DNA from: WHSW01 sp963821025
GTDB lineage: Bacteria; Actinomycetota; Thermoleophilia; Solirubrobacterales; 70-9
Assembly (NCBI GenBank): GCA_963821025.1
Contig: CAWGCG010000005.1
Span: forward strand, 248,001-312,000
Direction of reading: 5' to 3'
Length of the DNA: 64,000 nucleotides
Under the pieces are notes generated by a model. The model searched no databases. It was not told the origin of the DNA and was given only the letters and a program-made list of their open reading frames with translations. Shown here piece after piece: positions 33,334 through 42,123 of this stretch (positions are counted from its first letter, which is position 1; every line of letters starts with the position of its first letter). The translations under genes and the position numbers were made by a program.

Positions 33334-34282
33334 TCGCCTCCGCCAGCCAGGTCTCGAAATCGGAGTCCGCGGCGGTGGCGAGCATGCGCTTGAAGTGCTT
33401 GTCGGCGTAGCCGACGAAATCGAAGTCGAGCTCCGAGAGCGCCGTCTGGACGACGCCCCACATCGCCTCGCGGAAGTCCGACATGAACTTCATCAGGCGC
33501 AGGGTCGACACCCGCCGCGCGCTGGGCTCGACCGCGAAGTAGGCCTCGAGCAGCGCCAGCTCCCCGGTCTCGCCGAGCTCGTTGTTGACGGCGAAGTTGG
33601 CGAGGTCGAAGTAGCGGTCGCCCATCCCGGCGTACTCCCAGTCGACGATCCAAAGCTGTTCGTCGCCCCGGATGAAGTTCGCCGCGAGCAGGTCGTTATG
33701 GCAGGCAACCGGGTCGTGCTCGGGTCCGGCGAGCGCCGCCTCGATCCGCGCCGCCTGGGCTTTCGCCCGCTCGTAGGCCTCCGGGATCGAGGCGCCGCGC
33801 TCGCGCGCGGTCTCCGCGTAGATCTCGACGATCCGAAACGAGTCGAAGGCGGTCGGCAGCGACTCGTCCAGCGCGTGAAGCGCCCGCAGCGAACGCGCGA
33901 CCTCGGTCAGCGTCGCGGGCTCGCGCAAGTCCGCCGATTCCATCCCCTCACCCTCGACGAACTCGGTGACGATCGCGGCCGGCTGATCGAGCGCAGCGGC
34001 CACCGGGGGCGCGATCCCGATCCGCGCCGCCCGTTCGTTGGCGATCCGCTCGGCGCCGCGGTCGATCTCGAGCAGGTTCGTGTCCTTGCCGGGGATCCTG
34101 ATCACGTAATCGCGGCCGCCGAAGCGGGCGGTGAAGTTGCGGTTGGTGATCCCGCCCTCGAGCGGCTCGAGCTCGCCCTGCGGCTCCCCCAGGCTCGGCG
34201 TCAGCTGCTCGACGACCCGGCGCAGTTGTTCGTGCAGGGGTTGACTGGCGTCCGCTTGCCGGTTTAGGGTCGGGTCGTTCAT
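33317..34282 (-). CDS. Choline/ethanolamine-kinase-like phosphotransferase
   Basis: 321 aa from ATG at 34280-34282 (an in-frame GTG five codons upstream is possible). GGITNRNFTARFGGRDYVIRIPG near 43-66 is the Gly loop and ATP-binding Lys/Arg segment. CHNDLLAANFIRGDEQLWIVDWEYAGMGDRYFDLANF near 190-226 contains the Brenner HxDxxxxN motif and metal DWE of the choline kinase family. It should phosphorylate an amino-alcohol or small amine. Overlaps the dehydrogenase start by 17 bp. Divergent from the permease across 57 bp. Confidence 0.88.
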   Translation of the reverse strand: MNDPTLNRQADASQPLHEQLRRVVEQLTPSLGEPQGELEPLEGGITNRNFTARFGGRDYVIRIPGKDTNLLEIDRGAERIANERAARIGIAPPVAAALDQPAAIVTEFVEGEGMESADLREPATLTEVARSLRALHALDESLPTAFDSFRIVEIYAETARERGASIPEAYERAKAQAARIEAALAGPEHDPVACHNDLLAANFIRGDEQLWIVDWEYAGMGDRYFDLANFAVNNELGETGELALLEAYFAVEPSARRVSTLRLMKFMSDFREAMWGVVQTALSELDFDFVGYADKHFKRMLATAADSDFETWLAEASEPSS

Positions 34283-34283
34283 A

Positions 34284-34317
34284 GGTCGGTAAGGCACACC
34301 TTTTACCTGAAACGACC
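34284..34317. promoter_or_regulatory. Nested inverted repeats in the kinase/permease divergent promoter
   Basis: An outer pair GGTCG (34284-34288) / CGACC (34313-34317) encloses an imperfect inner pair GGTAAGG (34289-34295 region) and CCTTTTACC (34299-34307). FadR-type regulators bind GGT-N-ACC-like palindromes, so this is a plausible operator for the regulator at 30158. The plus-strand permease has a good AGGGAGGA ribosome site just after. Confidence 0.45.
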
Positions 34318-34339
34318 GGCCCCAAGGGAGGAGTCACGA

Positions 34340-35962
34340 ATGACCGGAGCCGCCCCACCCAGTCGTGATGAAGAACGACTGGCGGAGCTGGGCTACGAGC
34401 AGGAGCTCGAGCGCGGCTGGACCAGATTCACCAACTTCGCGATCTCGTTCTCGATCATCTCGGTGCTGGCCGGCTGCTTCACGGTCTTCTACGTCGCGTG
34501 GAACAACGGCGGGCCGATCGCGATCTCGATCGGCTGGCCGCTGATCGCGGCGATCATCCTCACGGTCGCGGTCAGCATGTCGGAGCTGGCCTCGGCCTTC
34601 CCCACCGCTGGCGGCCCGTACTGGTGGGCCCACAGGCTCGGCGGCGCCGGGTGGTCGTGGTTCACCGGCTGGTTCAACGTGATCGGGCTGATCGGGATCG
34701 TCGCCTCCGTCGACTACGTCCTCGCGTTCTTCGCCACGCAGCTGTTCGGGCTGTGGGGTTGGGACCTGGGCTTCATCAACTTCGCCGACGACCAGCACAT
34801 CATCCAGGAGATCTTCTGGCTGTACGCGCTGATCCTCGTGCTGCACGCGCTGATCAACATCTACTCGCACCGGTTGATCGCGCTCTTCACCAGCATCTCG
34901 GTTTGGTGGCACGTGATCGGAACGGTGATCATCCTCGGGATCCTCATCTTCGTCCCCGACAATCACCAGAGCGCCAGCTTCGTCTTCACGGAGAAGATCA
35001 ACAACTCCGGCTTCGCCGACGGAGCGATCAGCGGCGGCACCTACTGGTTCCTGGTCCTACCGGTCGGCTTCCTGCTGACGATGTACACGATCACCGGCTA
35101 CGACGCCTCGGCGCACGTGGCCGAGGAGACGGTGGGGGCCGAGCAGGCAGCGGCGAAGGGCATCTGGCAGTCGGTCGCGCTCTCAGCGCTGATCGGTTGG
35201 TTCTTGCTGCTCGCGTTCCTGTTCGCCGCCACCAACGTCGATGCCGTCAACGAGGGCTTCGGCAGCGTAATCGCCGTCTTCACCTCCGCCGACATGAACC
35301 AGAACTGGGCCGAGGCGATCCTCCTGATTGCCTGCATCGGCCAGTTCTTCTGCGGCATGGCGTGTGTGACGAGCTGCTCGCGGACGTTCTTCGCCTTCTC
35401 GCGCGACCGCGCCGTTCCGGGTCACACGCTGTGGAGCCGAGTCAGCGCGAAAGGCGTGCCTGCGATGGCTGTGCTCGGCAGCGTCGCGCTCGCCTTCCTG
35501 ATCGTGCTGCCGGCGCTGTTCGCACCGGACACCTTTGTGCCGCCGGTCGCCTTCTTCGCGGTCACCGCGATCGGCACGATCGGTCTCTATATCGCCTACG
35601 TGACGCCGGTCTACCTGCGCTGGCGGGCGGGGGATTCGTTCGAGCCCCGCTCCTGGACGCTGGGGCAAAAGTACAAGTGGATCAACGCGGTGGCGGTCGT
35701 GTTCGTCTGCCTCATGTTCATCATCCTGATGCTCCCCTTCTCCAGCCTCGGAGTGCCGTGGGAGGGCGACTTCGACTGGAGCTTCTTCAACTACACGCCG
35801 CTGGTCGTCGGGGTTGTTCTGCTCGGCGCGGGCCTCGCCTGGGTACTGGGCATGAACAAGCGCTACACCGGCCCGATCCGTCAGATCGAGTTCGACGAGG
35901 GCATGGGCATCGTCGAAGAGAAGCCCGCCGAGCCGGAAGCGCCGCCGCCGCCCGCAAGCTGA
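34340..35962 (+). CDS. APC-family amino acid/amine permease
   Basis: 540 aa with 12 transmembrane helices. The helix 1 region RFTNFAISFSIISVLAGCFTVFYVAWNNGGP, then SMSELASAFPTAGGPYWWAHRLGG, then TGYDASAHVAEETVGAEQAAAKG: the GABA/choline-type amino acid permease (ACT) pattern. The substrate is probably the amine or N-methylated compound degraded by the neighbours. The acidic C-terminal tail (EEKPAEPEAPPPP) is disordered. The start ATG is supported by AGGGAGGA seven bases upstream. Confidence 0.92.
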   Translation: MTGAAPPSRDEERLAELGYEQELERGWTRFTNFAISFSIISVLAGCFTVFYVAWNNGGPIAISIGWPLIAAIILTVAVSMSELASAFPTAGGPYWWAHRLGGAGWSWFTGWFNVIGLIGIVASVDYVLAFFATQLFGLWGWDLGFINFADDQHIIQEIFWLYALILVLHALINIYSHRLIALFTSISVWWHVIGTVIILGILIFVPDNHQSASFVFTEKINNSGFADGAISGGTYWFLVLPVGFLLTMYTITGYDASAHVAEETVGAEQAAAKGIWQSVALSALIGWFLLLAFLFAATNVDAVNEGFGSVIAVFTSADMNQNWAEAILLIACIGQFFCGMACVTSCSRTFFAFSRDRAVPGHTLWSRVSAKGVPAMAVLGSVALAFLIVLPALFAPDTFVPPVAFFAVTAIGTIGLYIAYVTPVYLRWRAGDSFEPRSWTLGQKYKWINAVAVVFVCLMFIILMLPFSSLGVPWEGDFDWSFFNYTPLVVGVVLLGAGLAWVLGMNKRYTGPIRQIEFDEGMGIVEEKPAEPEAPPPPAS

Positions 35963-36003
35963 CGGGGGCCACGCGCCCGCGTAGCCCGCCGCGCCCGGTT
36001 CGC

Positions 36004-37473
36004 CTAGAGCGGGTCGAGCGCGGCGGTCGCCTGCACGAACTCGCGCCAGCGCTGATGCTCGGCCTCGCGCCAGCCGGCGTCGCGGGTCGGCTCGACGACG
36101 CGGTCGACCGGCAGCAGCTCCGCCGCTTCGGCGAGTGAGCCGATCAGCCCGGAGCCGACCGCCGCCAGCGCCGCGGCGCCGAGCACGGTCGCGTCGGCGC
36201 CCGCCGCCTCCACCCTTGCCCCGATCGCATCCGCCTGCAGCTCGAGCATCAGCGGCTCGTTGGTGAGCCCGCCGTCGACGCGGAGGTTGTCGACCGCGAC
36301 GGTCTCGCGGATCGCCGCGACGATGTCGGCGACGCGCCAGGCGATGCCCTCGAGCGCCGCCCGCGCCATCTGAGCGCCGGTCGTGCCTCCGCCGACCCCG
36401 GCGATCACGGCCCGAGCGTTCGGGCGCCACCAGGGGGCGCCGAGACCCGCGAGCCCGGGCAGCACCCTGACGCCACCCGAATCCTCGGCCTCTCGGGCAA
36501 GCTCGCCGAGCGCTGCGGGATCGGCGGCGACGCCGAGCTCACGACAGAGCCACTCCAGCATCGCGCCCGCCGCGAACACCCCGCCGTCGAGCGCGTACTC
36601 GGCGCGGCCGTCGATCGACCAGGCGACCGTCGGCAAGAGGCCGCCGGCGGGCTCCGGGACCTCCTCGCCGACATGGGCGAGGACGAAGACGCCGGTGCCG
36701 TAGGTGGCCTTGACCCGACCGGGCACGACCGCGCCGGAACCTGCGAGGGCCGCCTGCTGATCGACCGTCAGGGCGCAGAGGCGCAGTTCCTTCGGCCAGC
36801 TCGGGTGGCTCAGCGTGCCGAGCTCTCCGGCCGTCTCGCGGATCTGCGGCAAGATCTCAGGCGGGATCCCGAAGATCTCACAGAGGCCTCTGTCGAACCG
36901 GCCCGGCGCGTCGATTCGCTGGAGCTGGGTCCGCGAAGCGGTCGAGGGATCGGTCGCAAAGCCGGCGCCGAGACGGTCGCAAAGAAAGGAGTCGACGGTT
37001 CCCATCCGCAGCGTTCCTGCGTCACGGGCGCGCTGAACGCCCTCATCGTTCTCGAGCAGCCAGGCGAGCTTGGCGGCGGAAAAGTAGGGATCGAAGGGCA
37101 GGCCGCTGGCGGCGTTGACTTCGTCCTCACGGTCGCCGAGGCGGTCGAGCACCTGCTGCGAGCGCTTGTCCTGCCAGACGATGATCGGGGTCAACGGCGC
37201 GCCGGTCTCGGAATCCCACGCGAGCACCGACTCGCCCTGGTGGTCCAGCCCACACGCGACCACCTCGCCCGGCGCGTCGGCGAGCAGCTCGGCGACCGCC
37301 CCGACCACCGCCTCGAGCACCTCCTCGCCGTCCTGCTCGACCCACCCGGGTTCCGGGTGGCGATTGGTCTTGTCTCGTCGCGCCTCGCCTACCGGTCGCA
37401 GGTTGGTGTCGAACAGCCCCGCCTTCACCCCGGTGGTGCCCTCGTCGATGCCGAGCAGCAGCCGCTCGGTCAT
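36004..37473 (-). CDS. FGGY-family carbohydrate kinase (glycerol-kinase-like)
   Basis: The start is ATG 37471-37473. 489 aa. LLLGIDEGTTGVKAGLFD at the N-terminus (ATP phosphate-1 loop), GWVEQDGEEVLEAV, CGLDHQGESVLAWD, IVWQDKR, and the C-terminal ATP site RVDGGLTNEPLMLELQADAIG. The GxDxGTT and WVEQDP-like motifs are those of glycerol kinase, although HQGESV differs from the NQRET of true GlpK. The ATG overlaps the stop of the FAD oxidoreductase (ATGA). Substrate uncertain: glycerol or another polyol. Confidence 0.85.
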   Translation of the reverse strand: MTERLLLGIDEGTTGVKAGLFDTNLRPVGEARRDKTNRHPEPGWVEQDGEEVLEAVVGAVAELLADAPGEVVACGLDHQGESVLAWDSETGAPLTPIIVWQDKRSQQVLDRLGDREDEVNAASGLPFDPYFSAAKLAWLLENDEGVQRARDAGTLRMGTVDSFLCDRLGAGFATDPSTASRTQLQRIDAPGRFDRGLCEIFGIPPEILPQIRETAGELGTLSHPSWPKELRLCALTVDQQAALAGSGAVVPGRVKATYGTGVFVLAHVGEEVPEPAGGLLPTVAWSIDGRAEYALDGGVFAAGAMLEWLCRELGVAADPAALGELAREAEDSGGVRVLPGLAGLGAPWWRPNARAVIAGVGGGTTGAQMARAALEGIAWRVADIVAAIRETVAVDNLRVDGGLTNEPLMLELQADAIGARVEAAGADATVLGAAALAAVGSGLIGSLAEAAELLPVDRVVEPTRDAGWREAEHQRWREFVQATAALDPL

Positions 37474-38624
37474 CAGACGGGCACTCGCGCGCGGGCGGCG
37501 CGGCGCCACCAGGGCTCGCCGCCGGACGGGGTCGGGTCTTCGGCGACGGGCAGCACGCGCTCATCGCCGAGCTCGATCCCGGCGGCCCCGAGCAGCAGGA
37601 CCACGTGTTCGGCGATCCCGAGCGAGGCTGTGAGCCCGGTCGACCGAATCGCCGCGACGTTGATCAAGGACCGCTCCGCCGCCGACGGGCCGATCAGGTA
37701 GTTGCAGGCGCGCCCGGCGGGGCGCAGGCCGGCGTAGGCGGCGATCGGGTCTGCGCCCTCGAGCGCCGGCAGCATCGCGACCGCCTTTGCCATCACCTCG
37801 CCGAAGGCCTCGTCGCGGACCGACCAATCACGCTTGTCAGCCTGGTCGATGGCCGTCGGCCCGGCGATCACCTTGCCGTCGGTGGTTGGGAATATCAACA
37901 CGCCCTTGGTGCGCTTCGTCGGCGCCGGCAGCAGGATGCGCTCGAGAGCCTTGCCCCCGGGCGGCTCGAAAACGAAGAACTCGCCCTTGCGTGGATAGAT
38001 CTCGAAGCTCTCGTCCCCGGCCAGCCGAGCGACGTCGTCGGCACCGAGCCCGGCGCAGTTGACGGCAATGTCGCAGCGCAGCCGCTCGCCGGCCTCGGTG
38101 CTGAGCGCGAGCCCCGTGCCGACCCGCTCGATCCCCGCGACTCGGGCGTTCGTGCGAAGTTCTGCCCCGGCGTGGCCCGCCGCGGCCGCGAGCGCGAGCG
38201 TGAAGGCGACAGGGTCGGTGACCGACTCGCCCGGTATCTCGAGCGCCCCGTCGCTGCCGAGGCTGACCTCGACCCCGTTGGCGCGCGCGCCGGAGACGAT
38301 CTCGGCCACCGTCTGCGCCGGCTGATCAGCGCCGGGTCGCACGACGGCGCCGCAGCGCACCACCGGGATCCCGAGCCCCTCGAGCACCGGTTCGCGCAGG
38401 GCGGCGGCGCGCAGGATCAACTCGGTCTCCAGCTCGTCCATCTTCGAGTCGAAGCCGGTGTGGAGAATCCCCGAGTTCGTGCCGCTGGCGCCGAGCGCGA
38501 GCTCGGCCTCCGCCTCGAGCAGCGTGGTGTCGACGCCGCGGCGCGCGAGCGCGAGCGAGACCGCCGCGCCGACGACACCGCCGCCGATCACCGCGACCTG
38601 GACCTCGGGAGGGCTTGACATCAT
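37473..38624 (-). CDS. FAD-dependent oxidoreductase (GlpA/LhgO-like)
   Basis: 383 aa. VAVIGGGVVGAAVSLALARRGVDTTLLEAE is the dinucleotide fold. LGASGTNSGILHTGFDSKMDELE and NCAGLGADDVARLAGDE, YPRKGEFFVFEP and GPTAID are typical of the glycerol-3-phosphate dehydrogenase (GlpA) and L-2-hydroxyglutarate oxidase group. Adjacent FGGY kinase supports a kinase-dehydrogenase pair for a polyol phosphate. Two in-frame ATGs at the start; the second (38621) is better spaced from GGGG. Divergent from the synthetase gene, with 68 bp between. Confidence 0.85.
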   Translation of the reverse strand: MMSSPPEVQVAVIGGGVVGAAVSLALARRGVDTTLLEAEAELALGASGTNSGILHTGFDSKMDELETELILRAAALREPVLEGLGIPVVRCGAVVRPGADQPAQTVAEIVSGARANGVEVSLGSDGALEIPGESVTDPVAFTLALAAAAGHAGAELRTNARVAGIERVGTGLALSTEAGERLRCDIAVNCAGLGADDVARLAGDESFEIYPRKGEFFVFEPPGGKALERILLPAPTKRTKGVLIFPTTDGKVIAGPTAIDQADKRDWSVRDEAFGEVMAKAVAMLPALEGADPIAAYAGLRPAGRACNYLIGPSAAERSLINVAAIRSTGLTASLGIAEHVVLLLGAAGIELGDERVLPVAEDPTPSGGEPWWRRAARARVPV

Positions 38625-38692
38625 CGCGCCCCTGGATAGGCTGGCGACAAAGGTCCGATCTCCGAACCATAAGCGATCTAGGGAGGCATCGG

Positions 38693-40021
38693 GTGACGCT
38701 CGACGAGGTTCGTAAGGCGGTCGACGAGGGCACGGTGGACACCGTCCTGCTGACGATCGCCGACATGGAAGGCCGCCTGCAGGGCAAGCGATTGACAGCG
38801 CGCCACTTCCTCGACGAGGTGGTCGAGCACGCCGCCGAGGGCTGCAACTACCTGCTCGCGGTCGATGTCGACATGGAGACCGTCTCGGGCTATGAGATGT
38901 CCTCGTGGGAGCGCGGCTACGGCGACTTCGTGATGAAGCCGGACTTCGACACCCTGCGCCCGATCCCCTGGCACGAGGGCACCGTGCTGCTGATGGCCGA
39001 TCTCGTCTGGGAGGACGGGAGTGATGTGGTCGCCTCGCCGCGCCAGATCCTCCGACGCCAGCTAGCCCGGCTGGCCGAGCGCGGGTGGAACGCGATGGCC
39101 GGGACCGAGCTCGAGTTCATCGTCTTCCGCGATACCTACGAGGAGGCCTGGAAGGCCGGCTACCGAGATCTCGACCCCGCCAACCTCTACAACGTCGACT
39201 ACTCGATGCTCGGCACCGCGCGGGTCGAGCCGCTGATCCGACGGATCCGCAACTCGATGATGGCCGCCGACATGCAGGTCGAGAACTCCAAGGGCGAGTG
39301 CAACTTCGGCCAGCACGAGATCAACTTTCACTACTCCGATGCGCTCTCGGCCTCCGACGATCACGTGATCTACAAGAACGGCGCCAAGGAGATCGCATCC
39401 CAGGAGGAGATGTCGGTCACGTTCATGGCCAAGTACAACGACCGCGAGGGCAACTCCTGTCACATCCACTGCTCGATCGCAGACGACGACGGGGAGAGCG
39501 TCTTTGCCTCCGACTCGCAGACGTTCGACCGCTTTCTCGCCGGCCAGCTCGCCTGCCTGCCCGAGCTGACCCTGTTCTTCGCTCCGAACATCAACTCCTA
39601 CAAGCGCTTCGCCCCCGGGTCGTTCGCGCCGACCGCGGTCGCCTGGGGCAACGACAACCGCACCTGCTCGCTGCGGGTCGTCGGACACGGGCAAGCGAAA
39701 CGGCTCGAGAACCGGCTCCCCGGCGCAGACGTCAACCCCTACCTGGCGCTGGCGGCGATGATCGCCTCGGGTCTGCACGGGGTCGAGCAAGAGCTCGCTC
39801 TGGAGCCGCCGCTCGAGGGTAACGCCTACACCGCCGACAAGCCGCACGTGCCGCGCACGATGCATGAGGCGCGTGACCTGTTCGCGGCCAGCGAGGTCGC
39901 CCGCGAGGCGTTCGGCGCCGAGGTCGTCGACCATTACCTCAACCGGGCGCAGGTCGAGCTCGACGCCTTCGAGGCGACAGTCACCGACTGGGAGCGGGTC
40001 CGGGGCTTCGAACGACTCTGA
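38693..40021 (+). CDS. Glutamine-synthetase-like gamma-glutamyl-amine ligase
   Basis: 442 aa from GTG 38693 with a strong GGGAGG. The GS fold is complete: DMEGRLQGKRLTARHF, GTELEFIVF (metal Glu), KGECNFGQHEINFHYSDALSASD, FMAKYNDREGNSCHIHCS (metal His), APNINSYKRFAPGSFAPTAVAWGNDNR and ENRLPGADVNPYLALAAMIASG. Length and the missing adenylylation Tyr loop point to the PuuA/GlnA3/GlnA4 branch that attaches glutamate to polyamines or ethanolamine. The next genes encode the rest of such a pathway. Which amine is used is not visible. Confidence 0.9.
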   Translation: MTLDEVRKAVDEGTVDTVLLTIADMEGRLQGKRLTARHFLDEVVEHAAEGCNYLLAVDVDMETVSGYEMSSWERGYGDFVMKPDFDTLRPIPWHEGTVLLMADLVWEDGSDVVASPRQILRRQLARLAERGWNAMAGTELEFIVFRDTYEEAWKAGYRDLDPANLYNVDYSMLGTARVEPLIRRIRNSMMAADMQVENSKGECNFGQHEINFHYSDALSASDDHVIYKNGAKEIASQEEMSVTFMAKYNDREGNSCHIHCSIADDDGESVFASDSQTFDRFLAGQLACLPELTLFFAPNINSYKRFAPGSFAPTAVAWGNDNRTCSLRVVGHGQAKRLENRLPGADVNPYLALAAMIASGLHGVEQELALEPPLEGNAYTADKPHVPRTMHEARDLFAASEVAREAFGAEVVDHYLNRAQVELDAFEATVTDWERVRGFERL

Positions 40022-40755
40022 TGGCCGAGCCGGCACCGGTGATCGGCATCTGCGCGGCGGTCGAATCGGCGCGCTGGGCGGTGTGGGAGGACGTCGAGGT
40101 CAACATCTCCCAGCGCAACTACTCCGCCCGCGTCGCCGAGGCGGGCGGCCTGCCGCTGTTGCTGCCGCCGAGCGAAACCGCGACCGAGGCGCCGGACCAG
40201 CTGCTCGACCTGCTCGACGGGCTGTTGCTCGCCGGCGGCGCCGACCTCGACCCCGCCACCTACGGCGCCACGCGCGATTCGGCCACCGCCAACACCCGGA
40301 TCGCGCGCGACCGGTTCGAGCTCGCGCTGACCGGGGCCGCGCTCTCCCGCGGGTTGCCGCTGCTCGGAGTATGTCGTGGCTTCGAGCTCCTCAACGTCGC
40401 CTGCGGCGGCACCCTCGAGCAGGACCTCGCCGACGGTGAGACGCATCTGCACACCCCCGGGCGCTTTGTCGATCACGACGTCAGGCTCGAACCCGGGTCA
40501 CTGGCCGCCCGGGCCGCCGGCGCCGAGCGGGTCTCGGTGCGCTCGCACCACCACCAGGGGGCGGCCCGGATCGGCGACGGGCTCGTCGCCACCGGCTGGG
40601 CCGAGCCCGGCGGGCTGGTCGAGGCGATCGAGCTGCCCGCCCAGCGCTGGGCGCTGGGGATTCTCTGGCATGCCGAGGAGGAGCCGCGCAGTCCGGTGCT
40701 CGCCGGGCTGGTCGAGGCCGCTCGGGTGCACGAGCAGGTGGCCGGGGGGCGGTAG
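40021..40755 (+). CDS. Class I glutamine-amidotransferase-like gamma-glutamyl hydrolase (PuuD-type)
   Basis: 244 aa, peptidase C26. The nucleophile is in LGVCRGFELLNV (Cys 119), the His in LGILWHAEEEP and the oxyanion-type GLLLAGGADLDPATYG at about 67-83. PuuD enzymes remove the gamma-glutamyl group after the amine has been oxidised. The start ATG shares bases with the synthetase TGA (TGATG), giving strong coupling. Two further His (SHHHQGA) are conserved in the group. Confidence 0.9.
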   Translation: MAEPAPVIGICAAVESARWAVWEDVEVNISQRNYSARVAEAGGLPLLLPPSETATEAPDQLLDLLDGLLLAGGADLDPATYGATRDSATANTRIARDRFELALTGAALSRGLPLLGVCRGFELLNVACGGTLEQDLADGETHLHTPGRFVDHDVRLEPGSLAARAAGAERVSVRSHHHQGAARIGDGLVATGWAEPGGLVEAIELPAQRWALGILWHAEEEPRSPVLAGLVEAARVHEQVAGGR

Positions 40756-40757
40756 GC

Positions 40758-42119
40758 GTGATCGCCGTAGTCGAGCCCGCGACCGAGCTGGTGATGGCCG
40801 AGATCCCGCGTGCCGGGGTCGAGGAGACCGACGCGGCGGTGTCCGCCGCCAAGGCCGCCTTCCCTGGGTGGCGAGCGGTCGCGCCGGGCGATCGCGCCAC
40901 CTCGATGCGCCGGCTCGCCGATGCGCTCGAGGCCGAGGCCGGCGAGCTGGCGACGCTCGAGGCCCGCAACGCCGGCAAGCCGATCACCGATGCGCGCGGC
41001 GAGATCGCGATGGTGATCGAGTGCTTTCGCTACTACGCGGGCGCTCCCGAGCGGCTGCTCGGACAGACGATCCCGGTCGCCGGCGGCGTCGACCTGACCT
41101 TCCGCGAGCCGCTCGGGGTCGTGGGGCTGATCACGCCCTGGAACTTTCCCCTCGTGATCGCATCGTGGAAGGTCGCGCCGGCGCTCGCCGCCGGCAACAC
41201 GGTCGTGCTCAAGCCCGCCGAGCTCACCCCGCTGACCGCGCTCGAGCTCGAGCGGATCGCCCTCGACGCCGGCTTGCCCGCGGGCGTCCTCAACGTCGTC
41301 ACCGGGCCCGGCTCGGTCTGTGGGCAGCGTCTGGTCGAGCACCCCGACGTCGCCAAGGTCGCGTTCACGGGCTCGACCGCCGTCGGTCGCGGGATTGCCG
41401 CGGGCGCCGCGCAGACGATCAAGCGGGTGACGCTCGAGCTCGGCGGCAAGTCAGCGAACGTCGTCTTCGCCGATGCCGACCTCGCCGCGGCTGCGGCCGC
41501 GGCGCCGCCGGCGGTGTTCGGCAACGCCGGCCAGGACTGCTGCGCGCGCTCGCGGATCCTGGTCGAGCGCTCGGTCATGGACGAGTTCATGGCCGAGCTC
41601 GAACGGACCGTGACCTCGATCCGGGTCGGCGACCCGCTCGCCGACGAGACCCAGATGGGCCCGCTGATCTCGGCCGATCAGCGCCAGGCGGTCGCCTCGT
41701 TCGTTCCCGATGGAGCCCCGGTGGCGATCCAGGGCTCGGCTCCCGACGGACCGGGCTTCTGGTACCCGCCGACCGTGCTCGCCCCGGTCCTCAACTCCGA
41801 CCGCGCGGCGACCGAGGAGATCTTCGGGCCGGTCGCCTGCGTGATCGGCTTCGACGGCGAGGCCGAGGCGATCGGGCTCGCCAACGACACGATCTATGGG
41901 CTCTCGGGCTCGATCTGGAGCCGCGACGGCGCCCGCGCCTTGAGGGTCGCCCGGGCGCTCGACACCGGCGTGATCTCGATCAACTCGAACAGCTCGGTCC
42001 GGGTGACGACCCCGTTCGGAGGCTTCAAGCAATCCGGCGTCGGCCGCGAGCTCGGCCCGGATGCGCTCGAGCACTACACCGACGTCAAGAACGTCTATTA
42101 CGCGACCGCGGACGGCTAG
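40758..42119 (+). CDS. NAD(P)-dependent aldehyde dehydrogenase
   Basis: 453 aa from GTG, 2 bp after the hydrolase stop. The full ALDH set: TPWNFPLVIASWKVAPALAAGNTVVLKPAELTP, FTGSTAVGRGIA, the general base in VTLELGGKSAN, the catalytic Cys in NAGQDCCARSR, EEIFGPVACVI and FGGFKQSGVGREL. By context it oxidises the aldehyde formed from the glutamylated amine (PuuC-like role). The first ~40 residues are short for the family but the active site is intact. Confidence 0.94.
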   Translation: MIAVVEPATELVMAEIPRAGVEETDAAVSAAKAAFPGWRAVAPGDRATSMRRLADALEAEAGELATLEARNAGKPITDARGEIAMVIECFRYYAGAPERLLGQTIPVAGGVDLTFREPLGVVGLITPWNFPLVIASWKVAPALAAGNTVVLKPAELTPLTALELERIALDAGLPAGVLNVVTGPGSVCGQRLVEHPDVAKVAFTGSTAVGRGIAAGAAQTIKRVTLELGGKSANVVFADADLAAAAAAAPPAVFGNAGQDCCARSRILVERSVMDEFMAELERTVTSIRVGDPLADETQMGPLISADQRQAVASFVPDGAPVAIQGSAPDGPGFWYPPTVLAPVLNSDRAATEEIFGPVACVIGFDGEAEAIGLANDTIYGLSGSIWSRDGARALRVARALDTGVISINSNSSVRVTTPFGGFKQSGVGRELGPDALEHYTDVKNVYYATADG

Positions 42120-42123
42120 CCGG

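Noticed and set aside
32062..33393. Plus-strand frame of about 440 codons
   Set aside because: Antisense to the dimethylglycine-dehydrogenase-like gene; no motif.
36004..37473. Naming the FGGY kinase glpK
   Set aside because: The substrate loop differs from GlpK, and no glpF or other glycerol gene is adjacent.
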